Shown here piece by piece: positions 47,508 through 57,109 of a DNA stretch of 64,000 nt (within the stretch, counting starts at the first letter, position 1; each line of letters opens with the position of its first letter). Where the stretch lies: the NCBI RefSeq assembly GCF_013393345.1, contig NZ_QJRF01000067.1, positions 207,350 to 271,349 of the forward strand, given 5' to 3'. The notes under the pieces were generated by a model. That model had not been told where the DNA came from. It did no database searches and saw only the letters and a program-made list of their open reading frames with translations. This DNA is from Pseudomonas taiwanensis (GTDB taxonomy: Bacteria; Pseudomonadota; Gammaproteobacteria; Pseudomonadales; Pseudomonadaceae). A program made the position numbers and the translations under genes.

Positions 47508-48521
47508 ATGATCGAAGACGTCTCCCTGTATGTTCCGAGTGATTCCGGTGTCCAGCTGCGGGTACCGGCCTGGCGCCTGGACAGTGGCAAACCGGGCCCC
47601 AGGGTTCACTTGCAGGCAGGGGTCCACGCGGACGAGATCGCCGGCATGCTGGTGCTGCACAAGCTGCTGCCGCGCCTGGTCCAGGCCGCTGACAACGGTC
47701 TGCTGCACGGCTGCGTCACCGTGGTGCCCCAGGCCAACCCTTTGGGCATCGGCCAGTTCCGTCATGGACGCATCCTGGGTCGCGTGCACGAGTCCAGCAG
47801 CCGAAATTTCAATCGCGGCTTTCCCGGGGCAGCGGCGCAGGTCCGGCCCGTGGGCAACCTGGCTGTCTGGCAGAAGGCCTTGGCCGCGCTCGCTGCGGAT
47901 GCCGACATCGTCCTTGACCTGCACACGGACGACGAAGCGCTGCAATACGTCTACCTGCACCAGTGCTTCTGGCCCGCCGGGCAGGACCTTGCGGCGGCCC
48001 TTGGGGCCGAAGTCGCGATCATCTGGGAGGGGGACGGCGATGGTGCCTTCGAGGAAGTGGTGATTGCGCCCTGGCTGGCGGAGGGAAGTGTTGAGGGTCG
48101 CCTGGTGTCCACCGTCGAGTTGCGTGGGCAGGCGGACGTCAGTGACACCCTGGCGCAACAGGACGCCGATGGGCTCTATACCTTCCTCTGCGCCCGTGGC
48201 CTTGTCGCCGAACCGGCGCAGTTACCGGCGTGGCAGGGCAGGGCGGTGCCTATCGGGCATATGGAAACCGTATTCGCGCCGACTGCCGGGGTGCTGGTGT
48301 TCGAGCGGGAGCTTGGCGACGCCGTCCAGGCCGGTGAATGTTTCGCCCGTGTCATCGCCATCCCCGGCGATCCGTCCAGCGAACACCGGCTGCTAGCGCC
48401 ACAGGCGGGGGTGATGGTCACCCGCTATCGCGACCGGCTGATCCCGGAAGGCGCGATAGCTGCCAAGTTCACCGGTTCGGCGCCTTCGAGCACCTGGACC
48501 TCCGGTGCGCTCGATCCGTAG
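47508..48521 (+). CDS. Succinylglutamate desuccinylase/aspartoacylase family zinc deacylase
   Basis: 337-residue M14-like hydrolase that removes an acyl group from an N-acyl amino acid or similar amide. The zinc ligands are in QAGVHADEIAG (HxxE) and VLDLHTDDEALQYV. The NFNRGFPG segment and the C-terminal beta-rich domain (VFAPTAGVLVFERELGDAV) match the AstE/AspA/DoeB-type family. RBS GAGGAGGT. Next to an amino-acid importer and an aminotransferase, it would deacylate the imported compound; the exact substrate is not known. Confidence 0.9.
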   Translation: MIEDVSLYVPSDSGVQLRVPAWRLDSGKPGPRVHLQAGVHADEIAGMLVLHKLLPRLVQAADNGLLHGCVTVVPQANPLGIGQFRHGRILGRVHESSSRNFNRGFPGAAAQVRPVGNLAVWQKALAALAADADIVLDLHTDDEALQYVYLHQCFWPAGQDLAAALGAEVAIIWEGDGDGAFEEVVIAPWLAEGSVEGRLVSTVELRGQADVSDTLAQQDADGLYTFLCARGLVAEPAQLPAWQGRAVPIGHMETVFAPTAGVLVFERELGDAVQAGECFARVIAIPGDPSSEHRLLAPQAGVMVTRYRDRLIPEGAIAAKFTGSAPSSTWTSGALDP

Positions 48522-48536
48522 ATCGTTGTGGTTCTT

Positions 48537-49209
48537 TCGCGAGCAAGCTCGCTCCTACAGGGATATGCGCGGTTTGGATGTAGGAGCCAGCTTGCTGGCG
48601 AATGGCGTGGTCGGGGTTTGCGAGCAAGCTCGCTCCTACAGGGGGATGCGCGGTTTGGATGTAGGAGCCAGCTTGCTGGCGAATGGCGGGGGCGGTGCTT
48701 CGCGAGCAAGCTCGCTCCTACGGGGATATGCGCGGCTTGGATGTAGGAGCCAGCTTGCTGGTGAATGGCGTGGGTGGTGTTCGCGAGCAAGCTCGCTCCT
48801 ACAGGGGGATGCGCGGCTCTGATGTAGGAGCCAGCTTGCTGGCGAATGGTGTGGTCGGGGTTCGCGAGCAAGCTCGCTCCTACAGGGGTATGCGCGGCTC
48901 TGATGTAGGAGCCAGCTTGCTGGCGAATGGTGTGGTCGGGGTTCGCGAGCAAGCTCGCTCCTACAGGGGGATGCGCGGCTCTGATGTAGGAGCCAGCTTG
49001 CTGGCGAATGGCGGGGGCGGTGCTTCGCGAGCAAGCTCGCTCCTACAGGGGGATGCGCGGCTTGGATGTAGGAGCCAGCTTGCTGGTGAATGGTGTGGTC
49101 GGGGTTCGCGAGCAAGCTCGCTCCTACAGGGATAGGCGAGGCTCGGATGTAGGAGCCAGCTTGCTGGCGAATGGTGTGGGCAGGGTTCGCGAGCAAGCTC
49201 GCTCCTACA
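48537..49209. repeat. Array of eight 81-82 bp inverted REP pairs beside a RAYT gene
   Basis: A single 'g' form REP (GCGAGCAAGCTCGCTCCTAC) is followed by eight tandem units starting at 48580, 48661, 48743, 48824, 48905, 48986, 49068 and 49149. Each unit is a 'c' form head (GTAGGAGCCAGCTTGCTGGC), a ~17-base variable linker, a facing 'g' form, and a ~20-base spacer ending in GGAT or TGAT. Units differ at only a few positions, so the amplification is recent. No gene is present; frames open through the array are artefacts of the repeats. Confidence 0.95.
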
Positions 49210-49657
49210 ACCAGATGGCATCCCAGAATGGGTAATCCCCCAACTTCTCCACGAGCCCGGCTCGCAAGGGGTTCGCAACGACATAGCGGGCCACGGCCCG
49301 CACGTCTTCCTCTCTACGGAGGGCATGGTCGTGAAAGCCCTTCTGCCACAGCCGGCCGCTACTGTGTGTACGTGCATTCACACCAATAGCAGAGCGGGAC
49401 TTCAGTCGCCGGACATGTGCTTCAAGAGTTCCCGTGTGCAGCTGGACGAGCCAATGCAGATGATCCGGCATCAAGACCCAGGCGAGAGTCTGGATATCGG
49501 TCACGTCTTGGGGTGTATGGAGCTCCCGGGCGACCAGACAGGCAGAATCCCAGCAGGCGAACAACGGCATTCGTTGCTGTGTGACAGTGGTCAGCAGGTA
49601 GATTCGGCCGGGCTCGGAGAGGCGGCCTTTACGCAGGTTCCTTCCTTGATAGCGCAT
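49205..49657 (-). CDS. REP-associated tyrosine transposase (RAYT)
   Basis: 150-residue Y1 transposase of the REP-processing family, distantly related to IS200/IS605 TnpA. The HUH motif is in VLMPDHLHWLVQL and the catalytic Tyr in VARYVVANPLRAGLV. The N-terminus RKGRLSEPGRIYLLTTVTQQ is typical. The last codon is followed by TAG, which is part of the GTAG head of the adjacent REP. It is flanked by REP on both sides (array to 49209, pair at 49725), the normal arrangement for RAYT loci. It probably processes the 'c' and 'g' REP of this genome. Confidence 0.94.
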   Translation of the reverse strand: MRYQGRNLRKGRLSEPGRIYLLTTVTQQRMPLFACWDSACLVARELHTPQDVTDIQTLAWVLMPDHLHWLVQLHTGTLEAHVRRLKSRSAIGVNARTHSSGRLWQKGFHDHALRREEDVRAVARYVVANPLRAGLVEKLGDYPFWDAIWL

Positions 49658-49724
49658 CCGTTGCGCTCCCTGTGGGGAAACACGGAGGCTTGCTCAGGGC
49701 GTCAATAGGGGCAAGGGGAACTCT

Positions 49725-49783
49725 GTAGGAGCCAGCTTGCTGGCGAAGCGGATGGTCCGGTTCGCGAGCAAGCTCGCTCCTAC
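49725..49783. repeat. REP pair upstream of the RAYT gene
   Basis: A 'c' form head (GTAGGAGCCAGCTTGCTGGC) and a facing 'g' form, with linker GAAGCGGATGGTCCGG between. It is the same layout as the array units and closes the RAYT locus on the other side. Confidence 0.92.
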
Positions 49784-49792
49784 AAGGCGCGG

Positions 49793-51376
<1,584 letters not shown>

Positions 51377-51519
51377 GGGTGCGTGCCTGGCTGGAAATGT
51401 GACGGGCAGGGGGCGGCCCGGAAAAGCGCGGGATTATAGCGGGAAATGGACGCTCGATCAGCGCCGCCGGGCATCTTGGGCACCCTACGCCCGGATCACC
51501 AGCCGGGCCTACACACTTT

Positions 51520-51583
51520 GTAGGAGCGAGCTTGCTCGCGAAAGATCGTGCTTGGGGCTGTTCGCGAGCAAGCTCGCTCCTAC
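51520..51583. repeat. REP pair (both 'g' forms)
   Basis: GTAGGAGCGAGCTTGCTCGC and its inverted copy, joined by GAAAGATCGTGCTTGGGGCT. Both halves have the 'g' stem, unlike the c/g pairs of the array. Confidence 0.9.
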
Positions 51584-51822
51584 AGGGCTCATCAAATCAC
51601 CTCCGCCAGAGCCCCCCTGTCATCACCCTGAAACCCGCATCTGTGCAGCATTCCATGACGTTTTGTTGAGGATTCGAAACAGTCAACATGGCAAGCGACA
51701 AAGGGATGCGAGAAAGCGGCAATTTTTGATTGATCTGCGCTTCTTGTGGTCCTAAAGTTCGCGCCCGAACGTCCATGCTGGCAACGATCCATCCGGCTCA
51801 AGTACTGACGACGAGAGGTTTG

Positions 51823-51939
51823 ATGTCGGAAACGACTGAAGATCCTCGGCGACATGCCTTGGGAAGTAGGCGAACCAAAGTGGGGAAACTGATCAGACGT
51901 TCAGGCCTGTTGTCCAACGCAACACCGGGCCACCCCTAA
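51823..51939 (+). CDS. Possible leader ORF upstream of speC
   Basis: A 38-codon frame beginning MSETTEDPRRHALGSRRTK, with GAGAGG four bases before the ATG. It ends 36 bases before the speC start. It is rich in arginine (three RR pairs). Enterobacterial ornithine decarboxylase speF is controlled by a short leader peptide, which is why the frame is listed. No similarity in sequence is claimed and it may be chance. Confidence 0.3.
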   Translation: MSETTEDPRRHALGSRRTKVGKLIRRSGLLSNATPGHP

Positions 51940-51975
51940 CAACTTTCGTTTGTTTTGCCATATGGAGTCCCTCGC

Positions 51976-53139
51976 ATGTCGATCAAGGTCGAAGACTATT
52001 TCTCGCCCGAAACTTTCCAGCGCATGAAGGCATTCGCCGACAAGCAAGAAACCCCGTTCGTGGTGATCGACAAGCAGACCATTTCTGATTCCTACGATCA
52101 GTTGGTCAGCTGCTTCCCCTTCGCCAAGGTCTACTACGCGGTGAAGGCCAACCCGGCCACCGAGATCACCGAACTGCTGCGTGACAAGGGTTCCAACTTC
52201 GACATCGCCTCCATCTATGAGCTGGACAAGGTGATGAAGACCGGCGTTGGCCCGGAGCGCATCAGCTACGGCAACACCATCAAGAAAGCCCGTGACATCC
52301 GCTACTTCTTCGAGAAGGGCGTGCGCCTGTTCGCCACCGACTCCGAAGCCGACCTGCGCAACATCGCCAAGGCCGCTCCGGGCGCCAAGGTCTATGTCCG
52401 CATCCTCACCGAAGGCTCCACCTCGGCCGACTGGCCGCTGTCGCGCAAGTTCGGTTGCAACCCGGACATGGCCCTGGACCTGCTGATCCTCGCCAAGCAA
52501 CTGGGCCTGGTGCCTTACGGCGTGTCCTTCCATGTTGGCTCGCAACAGCGCGACATCGACGTCTGGGACGCCGCCATCGCCAAGGTGAAGGTGATCTTCG
52601 AGCGCCTGAAGGAAGAAGACGGCATCACCCTGCAGATGATCAACATGGGCGGTGGCTTCCCGGCCAACTACATCCAGCGCACCAACAGCCTGGAAACCTA
52701 CGCCGAGGAAATCATCCGCTTCCTCAAGGAAGACTTCGGCGACGAACTGCCGGAAATCATCCTCGAGCCGGGCCGTTCCCTGATCGCCAACGCCGGCATC
52801 CTGGTCAGCGAAGTCGTGCTGGTGGCGCGCAAGTCGCGCACCGCCGTCGAGCGCTGGATCTACACCGACGTGGGCAAGTTCTCCGGCCTGATCGAAACCA
52901 TGGACGAAGCCATCAAGTTCCCGATCTGGGTCGAGAAGAAGGGCGAGATGGAAGAAGTGGTAATCGCCGGCCCGACCTGCGACAGCGCCGACATCATGTA
53001 CGAGAACTACAAGTACGGCCTGCCGCTGAACCTGGCCGCTGAGGACCGCCTGTACTGGCTGTCCACCGGCGCCTACACCACCAGCTACAGCGCGGTGGAA
53101 TTCAACGGCTTCCCGCCGCTGAAGGCCTTCTACCTGTAA
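51976..53139 (+). CDS. speC: Ornithine decarboxylase (alanine-racemase fold)
   Basis: PLP enzyme making putrescine from ornithine; eukaryotic-type fold III. The PLP lysine is in VYYAVKANP and HVGSQQRD is conserved. INMGGGFPANY is the phosphate-binding glycine stretch, and the active cysteine is in GPTCDSADIMYEN. 387 residues from the ATG at 51976, with GGAG upstream; an in-frame start at 51955 is unsupported. Corresponds to PA4519, which adjoins the chemoreceptor gene in PAO1 but here is separated from it by ~10.8 kb. Confidence 0.96.
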   Translation: MSIKVEDYFSPETFQRMKAFADKQETPFVVIDKQTISDSYDQLVSCFPFAKVYYAVKANPATEITELLRDKGSNFDIASIYELDKVMKTGVGPERISYGNTIKKARDIRYFFEKGVRLFATDSEADLRNIAKAAPGAKVYVRILTEGSTSADWPLSRKFGCNPDMALDLLILAKQLGLVPYGVSFHVGSQQRDIDVWDAAIAKVKVIFERLKEEDGITLQMINMGGGFPANYIQRTNSLETYAEEIIRFLKEDFGDELPEIILEPGRSLIANAGILVSEVVLVARKSRTAVERWIYTDVGKFSGLIETMDEAIKFPIWVEKKGEMEEVVIAGPTCDSADIMYENYKYGLPLNLAAEDRLYWLSTGAYTTSYSAVEFNGFPPLKAFYL

Positions 53140-53156
53140 GCCGTCAAGTGCTTCAC

Positions 53157-53185
53157 ACAAGGCCCGCCTTCATGGCGGGCCTTGT
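53157..53185 (+). terminator. Terminator of speC
   Basis: A twelve-base stem, ACAAGGCCCGCC/GGCGGGCCTTGT, with a TTCAT loop, followed by CGTTTG. The T tract is weak. Confidence 0.8.
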
Positions 53186-53317
53186 CGTTTGTACGGGGCG
53201 ATTCCGTGTCGCAGCGCCGGTCATATCGCGCGCTCCGCAGCGGCAGTAAGATGAGCGCCGTTTCCATTTGCAATCGCTTGTCAGCCGGCTCCCTGCGGGC
53301 CAGGAGTGCCTGCCGCC

Positions 53318-54391
53318 GTGACTGAAATCGCCGCTGTCGCCGACTACGAAGCCTTCGCCCGAGAGCGCATGACGCCCTCGGCCTGGGCCTACCTCAACGG
53401 CGGGGCGGCCGATGAGCTGACCCTGGCGGACAACCTGGCTGCGTTCCAGCGCACGCGTCTGCTGAACCGGGTGCTGGAAGACCTTGGCGGCGGACATACA
53501 CGACTAGAACTCTGCGGGCTCGAACTCGACTACCCGATCCTCCTCGCCCCGGTGGCCTACCAGAAGCTGGCTCACCCGGACGGCGAACTGGCCAGCGTGC
53601 TCGGCGCCTCGGCCATGGGCGCGGCGATGGTGGTCAGTACCCAGGCCAGCGTCAGCCTGGAAGACGTCGCCCAAGCGGCGCAAACGCCGCTCTGGTTCCA
53701 GCTCTACATCCAGCCGGATCGCGAATTCACCCGCGAGCTGGTGCGGCGCGCCGAAGCGGCGGGTTATCGCGCACTGGTCGTGACGGTCGACGCACCGGTG
53801 AACGGCCTGCGCAACCGCGAGCAACGGGCCGCGTTCGCGCTTCCCGCCAACGTCGAAGCCGTCAACCTGAAGGGCATGCGCAGCCTGCCGCCGAGCATCG
53901 CCCAGCCAGGCTCCAGTCCGTTGTTCGGCAGCCCGCTGCTGACCAGCGCGCCGACCTGGAAGGACCTTGAGTGGCTGCAATCGCTCACTCGCCTGCCGGT
54001 GCTGGTCAAGGGCGTGATGAACCCGCGCGATGCGGTTCGGGCGGTGGAGCAGGGCGTAGCCGGCATCGTGGTGTCGAACCACGGCGGCCGCACCCTGGAT
54101 AGCCTACCGGCGACCCTGGATGTGCTCCCCGCGATCGCCCAGGCGGTGCAGGGCAGGGTGCCGTTGCTGCTGGATGGTGGTGTGCGTCGCGGTACGGACG
54201 TATTCAAGGCACTTGCCCTGGGCGCCAGCGCCGTGCTGATCGGCCGGCCTTACGTGCACGGCCTGGCTGTGGCGGGGGCCTCCGGCGTGGCCCACGTGCT
54301 GCACCTGCTGCGCACTGAACTGGAGGTGGCCATGGCGCTTACTGGCTGCACCAGGCTGACCGAGATCGAGGCTTCGCTGATCTGGCGCTGA
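53318..54391 (+). CDS. FMN-dependent alpha-hydroxy-acid oxidase/dehydrogenase (LldD-like)
   Basis: About 357 residues from a GTG at 53318, 11 bases after AGGAG; a GTG four codons earlier is closer to that site than usual. FMN and substrate motifs are YLNGGAADELTLADN, APVAYQKLAHPDGE, WFQLYIQPDREF, TVDAPVNGLRNREQR, LVKGVMNPRDA, the catalytic SNHGGRTLD and LLDGGVRRGTDVFKALALGA. It lacks a membrane segment, so it resembles soluble lactate or hydroxyacid oxidases of plants and bacteria more than membrane LldD. The substrate is not known. It takes the place of the PA4515-PA4518 genes in the reference order. Confidence 0.92.
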   Translation: MTEIAAVADYEAFARERMTPSAWAYLNGGAADELTLADNLAAFQRTRLLNRVLEDLGGGHTRLELCGLELDYPILLAPVAYQKLAHPDGELASVLGASAMGAAMVVSTQASVSLEDVAQAAQTPLWFQLYIQPDREFTRELVRRAEAAGYRALVVTVDAPVNGLRNREQRAAFALPANVEAVNLKGMRSLPPSIAQPGSSPLFGSPLLTSAPTWKDLEWLQSLTRLPVLVKGVMNPRDAVRAVEQGVAGIVVSNHGGRTLDSLPATLDVLPAIAQAVQGRVPLLLDGGVRRGTDVFKALALGASAVLIGRPYVHGLAVAGASGVAHVLHLLRTELEVAMALTGCTRLTEIEASLIWR

Positions 54392-54721
54392 AACTGCCAC
54401 CCCTTCTTGCCGCGAGCGTTGACCTGATTAGGCCCATCCTGCCTCGCTGATTCTGAGTAATGATCTCGTCAGATTTCTTCTCAAGATCAAAATATGACCG
54501 ATCAGTCGCGCTTTTCGTTCGCGCCTAATAGCCGTACGTACGACGCCTGATTCAGTCATTACGTTGAATTATGCGGACGTGATCGAGGAAATAAGGTCTA
54601 TTTACCAGTTCCGTGCCAAAGCACGAGAAATGTAAAGACTGTGTAAAGTTCGTATAAAAATCTTTACTGATAAACATTCGCAAATAGAATCGCGCCTCAA
54701 ATTCACTGGGGAGTGATTCTT
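54392..54721. other. Regulatory region upstream of piuA
   Basis: 330 bases without a gene. The right end holds the piuA promoter at 54663-54690 and a direct repeat upstream of it at 54631-54648. The left part (54392-54600) is AT-rich and shows nothing else definite. Confidence 0.6.
54631..54690 (+). promoter_or_regulatory. piuA promoter with upstream direct repeat
   Basis: TGTAAAG at 54631 and again at 54642 (11-base period), then TTTACT at 54663-54668, 16 bases, and TAGAAT at 54685-54690. CAAATAGAATCGC (54681-54693) is shared exactly with the piuB promoter. A direct repeat with one helical turn spacing near the -35 is typical of OmpR-family activator sites. A clear Fur box was not found. 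Confidence 0.6.
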
Positions 54722-56929
54722 ATGAGCAAAAAGAATAATTTGTCGCAGCGTGCTCTGCTGGCATCCGCCATCGGTATCGCCACTGCGTCCACCGCCGGCC
54801 TGACCATTGCCGCGGAACAGAGCAAGGCCCTCGAGCTCGGCACCGTCAAGGTCGATGGCAAGGCCGCCAAGAAAACCTACAAGGTCGAGCAATCCTCCTC
54901 GGCGAAGTACACCGCCCCGCTGCTGGATACTCCGCAAACCATCACTGTGGTGCCCAAGGAAGTCATTCAGGAGCAGCAGGCCCTGAGCCTGCGCCAGGTG
55001 CTGTCCAACGTGTCCGGTATCACCTTCAACGCCGGTGAAGGCGGCGGTGGTTCTGGCGACAGCATCAACATTCGCGGCTTCTCCGCGAACAACAACATCC
55101 AGATCGACGGCCTGCGCGACAGCGCCCAGACCAGCCGTACCGACACCTTCAACATCGAACAGGTCGAGGTCATCAAAGGCCCGAACTCGGTGTTCGGCGG
55201 CGCCGGCACCACCGGCGGCAGCATCAACATCATCAGCAAGCAGCCCATGGACCGCGCCTTCACCACCCTCGGTGGCGGCCTCGGTACGGACAACTACCAC
55301 CGCCTCACCCTGGACGCCAACCAGCCGCTGGAAGGTGTGGGCAGCAACAGCGCCTTCCGCGTGAACCTGATGGCCCACGAGAACGACGTGCCGGGTCGCG
55401 ACGAAATCGATCGCGAGCGCTGGGGCGTTGCTCCCTCCCTGCGCCTGGGCTTCAACGATGCCACCCGCCTGACCCTGAGCGCATTCCATCAGACCGACGA
55501 CAACCTGCCGGACTATGGCGTGCCGGCCCTGGACGGCAAGAAGCTCGCCGGTGTCAGCCGCGAGGATTACTTCGGCTGGGACAACCTGGACAAGGATGAG
55601 ATCGAGCAGAACGCCTTCACTGCGAACCTCGAGCACGATTTCAACGAAAACCTGCGCCTGCAGAACCTGACCCGATACAGCCGCATCGACCGCAACACCA
55701 TCGTTTCCGCGTCCCACGTCAACCTCGACGGCGTGCCGCCAGGCCGTTATCGCCCGGCGGGTCCGCAGGCTTCCGGTCGTGACACCACCACCGAAATGTG
55801 GATCAACCAGACCAACCTGCGTGCCAGCTTCGACACCTTCGGCCTTGGCCACGAACTGGTGACCGGCGCGGAAATCTCTCGCGAGGACTTCGACCTCAAG
55901 AGCTACAACCACGGCCTGGGCAACGCACTCTACCCATCCAACGGCTATGACCTGACCAACCCGCCGGGGCACTGGGTAGGCCCGGTCAACAAGACCGTCA
56001 GCAGCTACACCGAGAACCAACTGGATGACAAGGCGCTGTATGTCTTCGACACCATCGCCCTGAACGAGCAATGGGATTTCAACGTCGGCCTGCGCTACGA
56101 CTGGTTCAAAGGCCACAGCGATACCTTCACGGCGACGAATGTGCAGAACGGCAGCTTCACCTCCAAGGACGAGAAGCTCAGCAGCCGCGCTGGCCTGGTC
56201 TACAAGCCGGTGGAGAACGGTCGCTTCTACGTAGCCTGGGGCAACTCCTTCAACCCCACCGCCGAAGGCATCGCCTCCAACGGTGGTGGCTTGACCGCCG
56301 CGACCGAGAACCTCGATCCGGAGAAGAACGAAACCTGGGAGCTGGGTACCAAGTGGGAACTGCTCGACGGCAACCTGTCCCTGGACGGCGCCCTGTTCCG
56401 GGTGGAGAAAACCAATGCACGGGAAACCATGCTCGATGGTTCCACCCAACTGGCGGGCAAGCAGCGCGTCGAGGGCGTGGAACTGGGCCTGACCGGCCAC
56501 ATCACCGATCAATGGGATGTGTTCGCCAACTACACCTTCCAGTCGAGCGAAACCATCAAGGCTGCGGATACCGCTGCCGGAATCGCCCGGGAAGGCCAGG
56601 CGCTGGGCAATACGCCGCCGCGCTCCTTCAACCTGTGGACCACCTATGAGCTGCCGGAAGGCTGGACCCTGGGCTACGGCGCGCGTTACATCAGCGAACG
56701 CAACGTGAGCTCCAGCACCACCGCCAAACTGGACGCCTACTGGCTGCACAACGCCATGGTCGGCTACAAGGTCAGCAAGAACCTGGACCTGCAGCTGAAC
56801 GTCAACAACCTGTTCGACAAGGACTACGTGGAGCGTGTACGCCAGCAGAACGGCACCAGCGCTCGCTCCTCGGCCATCGAATACGGCGATGCCCGTTCGG
56901 CGATCCTCAGCGCTACCTACTCGTTCTGA
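54722..56929 (+). CDS. piuA: TonB-dependent siderophore receptor PiuA
   Basis: 735-residue outer-membrane receptor of the CirA/Fiu/PiuA type, which takes up catechol-type ferric siderophores and, in P. aeruginosa, siderophore-cephalosporins. The signal peptide is rich in Ala/Ser (residues 1-~31). The plug domain begins SAKYTAPLLDTPQTITVVPK and contains SINIRGFSANNNIQIDGLRD, then EVIKGPNSVFGGAGTTGGSI. The beta-barrel ends with the required C-terminal aromatic (SATYSF). The ATG at 54722 follows GGGGAG. It is next to piuB, as in PAO1 (PA4514/PA4513). The piuC hydroxylase that normally accompanies it is not in this window. Confidence 0.93.
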   Translation: MSKKNNLSQRALLASAIGIATASTAGLTIAAEQSKALELGTVKVDGKAAKKTYKVEQSSSAKYTAPLLDTPQTITVVPKEVIQEQQALSLRQVLSNVSGITFNAGEGGGGSGDSINIRGFSANNNIQIDGLRDSAQTSRTDTFNIEQVEVIKGPNSVFGGAGTTGGSINIISKQPMDRAFTTLGGGLGTDNYHRLTLDANQPLEGVGSNSAFRVNLMAHENDVPGRDEIDRERWGVAPSLRLGFNDATRLTLSAFHQTDDNLPDYGVPALDGKKLAGVSREDYFGWDNLDKDEIEQNAFTANLEHDFNENLRLQNLTRYSRIDRNTIVSASHVNLDGVPPGRYRPAGPQASGRDTTTEMWINQTNLRASFDTFGLGHELVTGAEISREDFDLKSYNHGLGNALYPSNGYDLTNPPGHWVGPVNKTVSSYTENQLDDKALYVFDTIALNEQWDFNVGLRYDWFKGHSDTFTATNVQNGSFTSKDEKLSSRAGLVYKPVENGRFYVAWGNSFNPTAEGIASNGGGLTAATENLDPEKNETWELGTKWELLDGNLSLDGALFRVEKTNARETMLDGSTQLAGKQRVEGVELGLTGHITDQWDVFANYTFQSSETIKAADTAAGIAREGQALGNTPPRSFNLWTTYELPEGWTLGYGARYISERNVSSSTTAKLDAYWLHNAMVGYKVSKNLDLQLNVNNLFDKDYVERVRQQNGTSARSSAIEYGDARSAILSATYSF

Positions 56930-56937
56930 CGGACGAG

Positions 56938-56964
56938 CCGAGGGCCCTGCACTAGGGCCCTCGG
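56938..56964 (+). terminator. Hairpin after piuA
   Basis: An eleven-base stem, CCGAGGGCCCT/AGGGCCCTCGG, with a GCACT loop. There is no T tract, so it may stabilise the mRNA end instead of stopping transcription. Confidence 0.6.
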
Positions 56965-56971
56965 ACATGGC

Positions 56972-57034
56972 TGTAAATAAAAGGTAAAAGATCTGATTCC
57001 CGATTTTATGCATCCCCTTCTCAAATAGAATCGC
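56972..57034 (+). promoter_or_regulatory. piuB promoter with upstream direct repeat
   Basis: TGTAAA at 56972 and GGTAAA at 56983 (11-base period), then TTTTAT at 57004-57009, 16 bases, and TAGAAT at 57026-57031, within CAAATAGAATCGC (57022-57034). All distances equal those at piuA: first repeat to -10 is 54 bases in both. Confidence 0.6.
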
Positions 57035-57109
57035 CATCCGGCCAGGCATGGGGCCTGCCGCGAACGAGCGATTCGACGCGTCCCCAGACGCGTATCCGAG
57101 GGATATCAC

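Larger units (their letters stand above)
51377..51975. other. Intergenic region between prfC and speC
   Basis: About 600 bases with no conventional gene. It contains a REP pair (51520-51583) and a possible short leader ORF (51823-51939) near speC. A GTTCG-CGCC-CGAAC hairpin lies around 51757-51770. No clear sigma-70 promoter could be assigned. Confidence 0.5.

Noticed and set aside
48537..49209. CRISPR array candidate, because of evenly spaced repeats.
   Set aside because: Spacers are nearly identical between units, repeats are inverted pairs of REP, no cas genes are near, and a RAYT gene is adjacent.
48425..49377. Repetitive frames on both strands through the REP array (VGASLLANG and PCRSELARE repeats).
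   Set aside because: They arise because the 81-bp unit is a multiple of three and GC-rich; they are artefacts of the repeat, not proteins.
54669..54690. Fur box in the piuA promoter.
   Set aside because: Aligned by eye to the 19-base Fur consensus it matches only about half the positions, so it is not called; iron control may act through another regulator.
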